A DNA stretch of 64,000 nucleotides, from assembly GCA_038025085.1 (NCBI GenBank), contig CM076147.1, forward strand, positions 2,671,001 through 2,735,000. The letters are read 5' to 3'. Every line of letters starts with the position of its first letter. The stretch's first letter is position 1. Below the pieces are notes generated by a model, which was given only the letters and a program-made list of their open reading frames with translations, did no database searches and was not told the DNA's origin. Position numbers and translations under genes: made by a program. This document shows, piece after piece, positions 59,192-64,000 of this stretch. Origin of the DNA: Tetragonia tetragonoides. Lineage: Eukaryota; Streptophyta; Magnoliopsida; Caryophyllales; Aizoaceae.

Positions 59192-59873
59192 TGTTGGGAA
59201 AAACTACGGTATTTACCTACAATCACAACAATAGATAATCGGAAAAATAAAGTGCAAGAACCCAAAAACAACACAAACAATTTTACGTGGAAAACCCCTC
59301 TCAATTAGGGGAAAAACCACGGTGCGGATCTCCACGCACTAAACAATAATCCGCTATAATAATCAAGAGTACAATCGGCAACAATCACAAGATCAATCAA
59401 CAAGTAGACAATCTATCTTTGGTATTAGTACAAATTGGCAAACCCTAACTCAATTTGGTACTCCCACAAAACCAAAGATACACCCACAAATATCTGTCGA
59501 TGACCGATCCGAATACTCTGATTATCTTCACACGAACAAGCCGAATTAACCGTGAACTGGAACAAACCTCTTTGTTTGTCTCTCACTCACTGGCTCTCCC
59601 TTTCTTTGTCTTCGGCTGTTTGTTCTTACGGCTTTTCTTTGCTTTGTTTCGGCTCTCTCACATGCCGTCCTTTTGTTTGCAACGGCTTTTATAATCAATC
59701 AAAGGCTTTTGCCTTCAAAGTCTTCAACTTACTGTCAACCTCTTCACCAACGCAACTTCCAATTTCCTTTTCTTTCTTTTTTTTTCTTTTTCTTTTGTTT
59801 TATTTTATTTCTTTACAAAACTAAAATAAAACACAACTAAATATTATTTGGTATTTGGGGCGTTACCTCAACA
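59192..59873 (-). repeat. Element D, 3' LTR
   Basis: In + orientation starts TGTTGGGAAAA and ends CGTTACCTCAACA. A minus-strand TATA box, TATAAAAG, lies at 59686-59693. Confidence 0.92.
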
Positions 59874-61217
59874 AATCCTCCCTCGACCCAAATCACCAAA
59901 TACTTCCACCTTGTCCGAGAAACGGACCTTTTTTTTCACGGTCTTGCTCCTCCCTATGCAATGACCCTCAACATAACACAAGTTGTTCTCCGCCTTCTTT
60001 CCTTGCACAATCAAAGTAGCACCACGATACACTTTGCACCACCTTCCCGTACCAATGTATCTACATCCTTGCGATGTCAACTCACCCAACGAAATCACGT
60101 TAACACGAGCATCGGGTACATACCTCACATTGTGGAAGGTTCTAGTCACACCACCATGAAGCTCAATGCGGATGCTTCCCATCCCTTTGGCCTTCAACTT
60201 ACCACTCCCCATGTTAATGTCACCATACTCACCATCTTGGCACAAAGTATCAAACATAGCATGGTCTCTACAAATATGAACCGAAGCGCCGGAGTCCAAC
60301 ACCCAACTCTCTTGGCTTTCCTTCCCCTCATCGTTACTAGCCAAGAACAACTCTTTATTACCACCACAAGACATAGCCACATTAGAGGAACCGCTATCAT
60401 CATCAATTTTGGTCTTACCCATCTTCTCTTGCAGCTGCTTGAAACTCTTCAAATCATCTCTCATCTTTGGGCAACGACTCTGAATATGACCCTTCTCACC
60501 ACAATAGTAACACTCCACGTTACTAAAGTCTCTCGCGCGCGACTTCGATCTACTTCTCGGGCCACCTCCTCTCCTCTCATGATTCCTCCCTCTTTCGGAC
60601 ACCTCCGCAGCTAGTACTCTATCTCCCCCATCACTAGAAGATACACCATCAACCTGCAACATCATCCGATCATTCTCTCTCAACACTGTCATTGCTTCAT
60701 CTAGTGTAATCTCTGTCCTCCCTACAAGTAATGTCTGCACAATTGGCCTGTAGGACTTAGGTAGTGAAGCCAACAATAGCAATGCCTCCTCTTGATCAGA
60801 GATCTTCTCATCTGCATTTCTCAACTGACATACTAGCTGGTTAAAGTTATTAATGTGGTCCTGCAACGCTGTACCTTGCTCCATCTTTAGCTGGTACAAC
60901 TCATATCTCAAACAAAGCTTGTTAGTCAGTGACTTTGATGCATATACACTCTGGAGCTTATCCAACAACTTCTTTGGATCTGTCTCAGTCAAGTAATTAT
61001 ACTTGATCTTCGGAGCCATAGCTAATCTAATAGTACTGACAGCTTTCTTCTTCTTCGATGTCCATTGGGCATCGGTCACCCCACTAGGCTTTGTCTCATC
61101 TAAAGCCTCATCTAAATTTTGTTGAACCAACAAATCCTCAACTGTACTCTTCCACACAGTAAAATTAATTTTACCATCAAACAAAGGGATATCATATTTG
61201 GGCATACTACCAGACAT
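59868..61217 (-). CDS. Element D Gag-protease polyprotein (449 aa, intact)
   Basis: The start is ATG 61217 (MSGSMPKYDIPLFDGKINF), about 70 bp after the primer site; the frame is also open upstream from 61301 but without an ATG. Residues 8-185 are a Copia-type gag (IPLFDGKINFTVWKS; LKMEQGTALQDHINNFNQLV; LLLLASLPKSYRPIV). An arginine-rich stretch follows, then a classic CX2CX4HX4C zinc knuckle, CYYCGEKGHIQSRC, at 236-249. The aspartic protease has WVLDSGASVHIC at 305-316 and the flap-side VRYVPDARVNVISLGELTSQ. The last codons lie in the polypurine tract, and the stop TGA is the sixth to fourth base from the LTR edge, so the LTR supplies the stop. It would make the particle and process itself; enzymes must come from elsewhere. 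No disabling change is seen. Confidence 0.92.
   Translation of the reverse strand: MSGSMPKYDIPLFDGKINFTVWKSTVEDLLVQQNLDEALDETKPSGVTDAQWTSKKKKAVSTIRLAMAPKIKYNYLTETDPKKLLDKLQSVYASKSLTNKLCLRYELYQLKMEQGTALQDHINNFNQLVCQLRNADEKISDQEEALLLLASLPKSYRPIVQTLLVGRTEITLDEAMTVLRENDRMMLQVDGVSSSDGGDRVLAAEVSERGRNHERRGGGPRSRSKSRARDFSNVECYYCGEKGHIQSRCPKMRDDLKSFKQLQEKMGKTKIDDDSGSSNVAMSCGGNKELFLASNDEGKESQESWVLDSGASVHICRDHAMFDTLCQDGEYGDINMGSGKLKAKGMGSIRIELHGGVTRTFHNVRYVPDARVNVISLGELTSQGCRYIGTGRWCKVYRGATLIVQGKKAENNLCYVEGHCIGRSKTVKKKVRFSDKVEVFGDLGRGRIC
59874..59884 (-). other. Element D polypurine tract
   Basis: Minus-strand GAGGGAGGATT directly before the LTR start TGTTGAGG. It is also translated as the end of the gag-protease ORF. 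Confidence 0.75.
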
Positions 61218-61288
61218 GTTACTTGCACAAAATAATTCCTCCTTCAATAAATACAGTAATTTTCCCACCACCGATCCTACAACCAAAA

Positions 61289-61300
61289 GCTCTGATACCA
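61289..61300 (-). other. Element D primer binding site (initiator-Met type)
   Basis: Minus-strand TGGTATCAGAGC, one base after the 5' LTR. Confidence 0.88.
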
Positions 61301-61301
61301 C

Positions 61302-61983
61302 TGTTGGGAAAAACTACGGTATTTACCCACAATCACAACAATAGATAATCGGAAAAATAAAGTGCAAGAACCCAAAAACAACACAAACAATTTTACGTGG
61401 AAAACCCCTCTCAATTAGGGGAAAAACCACGGTGCGGATCTCCATGCACTAAACAATAATCCACTATAATAATCAAGAGTACAATCGGCAACAATCACAA
61501 GATCAATCAACAAGTAGACAATCTATCTTTGGTATTAATACAAATTGGCAAACCCTAACTCAATTTGGTACTCCCACAAAACCAAAGATACACCCACAAA
61601 TACCTGTCGATGACCGATCCGAATACTCTGATTATCTTCACACGAACAAGCCGAATCAACCGTGAACTGGAACAAACCTCTTTGTTTGTCTCTCACTCAC
61701 TGGCTCTCCCTTTCTTTGTCTTCGGCTGTTTGTTCTTACGGCTTTTCTTTGCTTTGTTTCGGCTCTCTCACATGCCGTCCTTTTGTTTGCAACGGCTTTT
61801 ATAATCAATCAAAGGCTTTTGCCTTCAAAGTCTTCAACTTACTGTCAACCTCTTCACCAACGCAACTTCCAATTTCCTTTTCTTTCTTTTTTTTTCTTTT
61901 TCTTTTCTTTTATTTTATTTCTTTACAAAACTAAAATAAAACACAACTAAATATTATTTGGTATTTGGGGCGTTACCTCAACA
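61302..61983 (-). repeat. Element D, 5' LTR
   Basis: 682 bp, same ends as the 3' LTR, about 1% divergent from it. Confidence 0.92.
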
Positions 61984-62867
61984 TTAACTAGTATCTTATT
62001 CTTGGGAACTCAGCACTTTGTGGCTTATACTCAGGGACTTGAATTGTTCCTTCAATGCTGCCGTATCACTTTCAAATGTCTCACACTCTCCTTACACCCC
62101 TAGTTGCAAGTAAACGAGCCCGTAGTGTTAGTCTTATTACTTAGTCTCTGACTTATGAGCCACTAAACTCACAAGTAGCCATTTTACAGAGGAGAAAACC
62201 TAAGTCAATTGAGTCGGACTCTAACCCAATTTAACGTTGTGGAATTTTTAGGAACTTTGAGTTAAGATCGTAGAACCTACTTTGAGATCACTTGGCTCAC
62301 ACTGGAATGACTAATTATTTGACTAGGAAATTAAGGGCAAGTGATCGAGTGTATTTATGTGAAATTTGCAACTGACTTACTTGACTTTGGTGACGTTGGC
62401 TTGCCCACAATTAGGGACAGTGCGGAGTATAATATATTGCACTCTTTTGAACAATGAAAATCTTGGTGTAGACTTGAAATATAGTGATGATCACTTAGCA
62501 CTTACCCACTAAGCACATCTCTTATGTACTCAATCTCTACTAACTTGGTTTGTTTGTGCAGCTGAATTAGGTAATGATAAGGTGATGATCTAGCTGATCT
62601 TTTTTTAGGAAGGTTCTCTTATTGCTTCTTTGAGACTCTCTCAGTGTTGGATGCAAAGAGGGTTATTGGATCTTAAACCTTGCAAAGTCTGAAGATTCTA
62701 CGCTTGTTTTCATAATTCAGCATCTTTTTCCGTTTCATCTTGAACAAATGATTAATCGTAATTAATAGTTGAATACTCTTATGGTAGAACATGTGTGTTT
62801 TAGGAACAAAAGATTACTTGTAAATAATTTTTGATTACTTTATTGCAAAATGAGGTTAACTTTTCTC
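61984..62867. other. Right flank of element D, no gene seen
   Basis: Continuation of the spacer interrupted by element D. No conserved frame or splice pattern is recognisable. Confidence 0.45.
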
Positions 62868-63330
62868 CAGAAGAGGGTTGACTTTGATCATTAAGAGGGG
62901 TTAACTTTTATTGAGAACAGAGTTAACTTTTGTTAAGAACAGGGGTGAATGTTAACTTTTGTTAAGAACAGGGTTAACTTTTGTTGAGAACAGGGTTAAC
63001 TTTTGTTGAGAATAGGGGTGACTGTTAACTTTTGTTAAGAACAGGGTTAACTTTTGTTGATAACAGGGTTAACTTTGTTGAGAACAGGGTTAACTTTTGT
63101 TAAGAACATGGGTGAATGTTAACTTTTGTTAAGAACAGGGTTAACTTTTGTTAAGAACAGGGTTAACTTTTGTTGATAGCAGGGTTAACTTTGTTGAGAA
63201 CATGGTAGGGGTGAATGTTAATTTTTGTTAAGAACAGGGTTAACTTTTGTTGATAACAGTGTTAACTTTGTTGAGAATAGGGTTAACTTTACTACAGAAG
63301 AGGGGTTAACTTTTGTTAAAAACATGGGTG
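62868..63330. repeat. 22-bp GTTAAC minisatellite with higher-order structure
   Basis: Unit GGGTTAACTTTTGTTGAGAA then CA, about 18 copies. Variant units with GGGGTGAATGTTAAC or GGGGTGACTGTTAAC recur near 62943, 63016, 63110 and 63209, giving a higher-order period of about 75-98 bp. It is not coding on either strand. Confidence 0.88.
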
Positions 63331-63497
63331 ACTTAGATTGAAGAATGGCTTATAAGCAAAACAAAAAGGCAAATCTGTAACTTCTAAGAATCAACTACTA
63401 ATACAGAAAAAGCATATATAAGAGATACCCAACAACCCTAACAAATACTCATACACAATAATCTAAGGATACTGTACAGTTGTTGCAAGTATTATAC

Positions 63498-63751
63498 TTA
63501 ATCTGTTTCATCAAGATGTTTACACTTCATTTTTCAAGGTCAAAGTTCACAAACTTTGACCATGAATTAATGAAAAAATACAAATATTCATAATGTAAAA
63601 ATGGTATTGTTAAATTCATTTTAAAGAATACTTTAGGAAAATTATAATTTTATAATCTATACATGCATATAGTTACAATTATCTACGGTCAAAGTGGTGC
63701 ATTGGAGACCGTGAAAAAAAAAAGGTAAACATCTTCATAAAACGGAGAGAG
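63498..63751. mobile_element. Stowaway MITE (Tc1/mariner type)
   Basis: Inverted ends CTTAATCTGTTTCATCAAGA and the complement of the right end CTCTCTCCGTTTTATGAAGA, both leading to TGTTTAC. TA flanks at 63496-63497 and 63752-63753. 254 bp, no coding capacity. An internal CAAAGTT..AACTTTG hairpin lies near 63542-63560. Confidence 0.75.
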
Positions 63752-63753
63752 TA

Positions 63754-64000
63754 TGATAATAATACACTACCCAATACTAACGTATTCATAAATTAGCATC
63801 TTCATACATAACACAGCTTTGGATACCACTTTCGGTTTTGACTTCATCCCCATTACTTGCATTCTGCGTAAACTAGCTTTTGGGGAGCGTTTTTCAGCCA
63901 TCAGAGGAGCAAGAAGAAACTCTATAAGGAATGACGACACAACTGAGGCTTCTTAATATTGCAAGGGAAGGGTAAATCCACGCAGATAGGCTGAATCCGC
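63754..64000. other. Window end, nothing recognised
   Basis: No frame, repeat or splice pattern that I can support. Confidence 0.4.

Larger units (their letters stand above)
59192..61983 (-). mobile_element. Element D: young non-autonomous Copia element with gag-protease only (TR-GAG-like)
   Basis: Two 682-bp LTRs (59192-59873 and 61302-61983) differ at only seven positions that I can count. Flanks CTAAC (59187-59191) and TTAAC (61984-61988) fit a 5-bp TSD with one change. Initiator-Met primer site at 61289-61300; polypurine tract at about 59874-59884. The whole interior is one intact gag-protease frame with no integrase, RT or RNase H. Near-identical LTRs and an intact ORF suggest recent movement using enzymes from another Copia element. 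Confidence 0.9.

Noticed and set aside
59961..60614. 217-codon plus-strand frame opposite the gag-protease gene
   Set aside because: It is the mirror of a conserved minus-strand gag-protease frame; no domain is recognisable in the plus-strand reading.
62868..63330. Regular short repeats that could suggest a CRISPR array
   Set aside because: Units are contiguous with no unique spacers, and the genome is a plant; it is a minisatellite.

Overview
The window is AT-rich plant nuclear DNA, probably from a eudicot. It holds nested LTR retrotransposons, MITEs and Helitron-like ends, GT-AG introns, plant mobile domain (PMD) genes and the remains of one BAHD acyltransferase gene. I found no intact host gene, tRNA, rRNA or CRISPR array, and nothing bacterial.

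Layout. (1) 1-8408: a non-coding, minus-strand Copia-type LTR element (here 'O'), whose body holds a 2.5 kb solo LTR ('S', 4180-6723) with a perfect TSD. (2) 9441-13983: a minus-strand BAHD acyltransferase pseudogene. It is broken by a Copia deletion derivative ('E', 12293-13825), a stop codon and a frameshift, and it carries a hAT MITE in its intron. (3) 14.7-19.4 kb: Stowaway MITEs and a cluster of Helitron-type 3' ends. (4) 19.4-24.2 kb: no recognisable gene. (5) 24.2-28.9 kb: a truncated Ty3/Gypsy element ('A') with degraded gag and protease. (6) 28.9-42.9 kb: a pol-less Ty3/Gypsy element ('B') with long LTRs and two different gag modules. (7) 42.9-58.0 kb: a Tat/Ogre-type Ty3/Gypsy element ('C') with RT, two RNase H domains and integrase, plus two PMD genes on its antisense strand. 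(8) 59.2-62.0 kb: a young non-autonomous Copia element ('D') whose only gene is an intact gag-protease ORF. (9) 62.9-64.0 kb: a 22-bp minisatellite and a Stowaway MITE.

The most interesting object is element C. Between its integrase and 3' LTR it has two antisense genes. One (50724-52069) has a nearly intact PMD-like reading frame. The other (52614-55510) still shows a multi-exon GT-AG structure, including a 5' UTR intron. Antisense introns cannot be spliced out of the sense genomic RNA, so they would survive retrotransposition. The same 12-bp palindrome, GCCGCTAGCGGC or a near copy, sits in the C LTRs and upstream of both antisense genes. PMD proteins of the MAIN/MAIL type act in transposon silencing in Arabidopsis, so a retroelement carrying PMD genes could be a hijacked or anti-silencing arrangement. 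That last step is inference.

Elements A, B and C all have a tRNA-Arg-like primer binding site and paired zinc knuckles, mostly of CX2HX4HX4C form. O, D and E have (near-)initiator-Met primer binding sites. All coordinates come from reading the sequence by eye; family names rest on motifs, not database searches.
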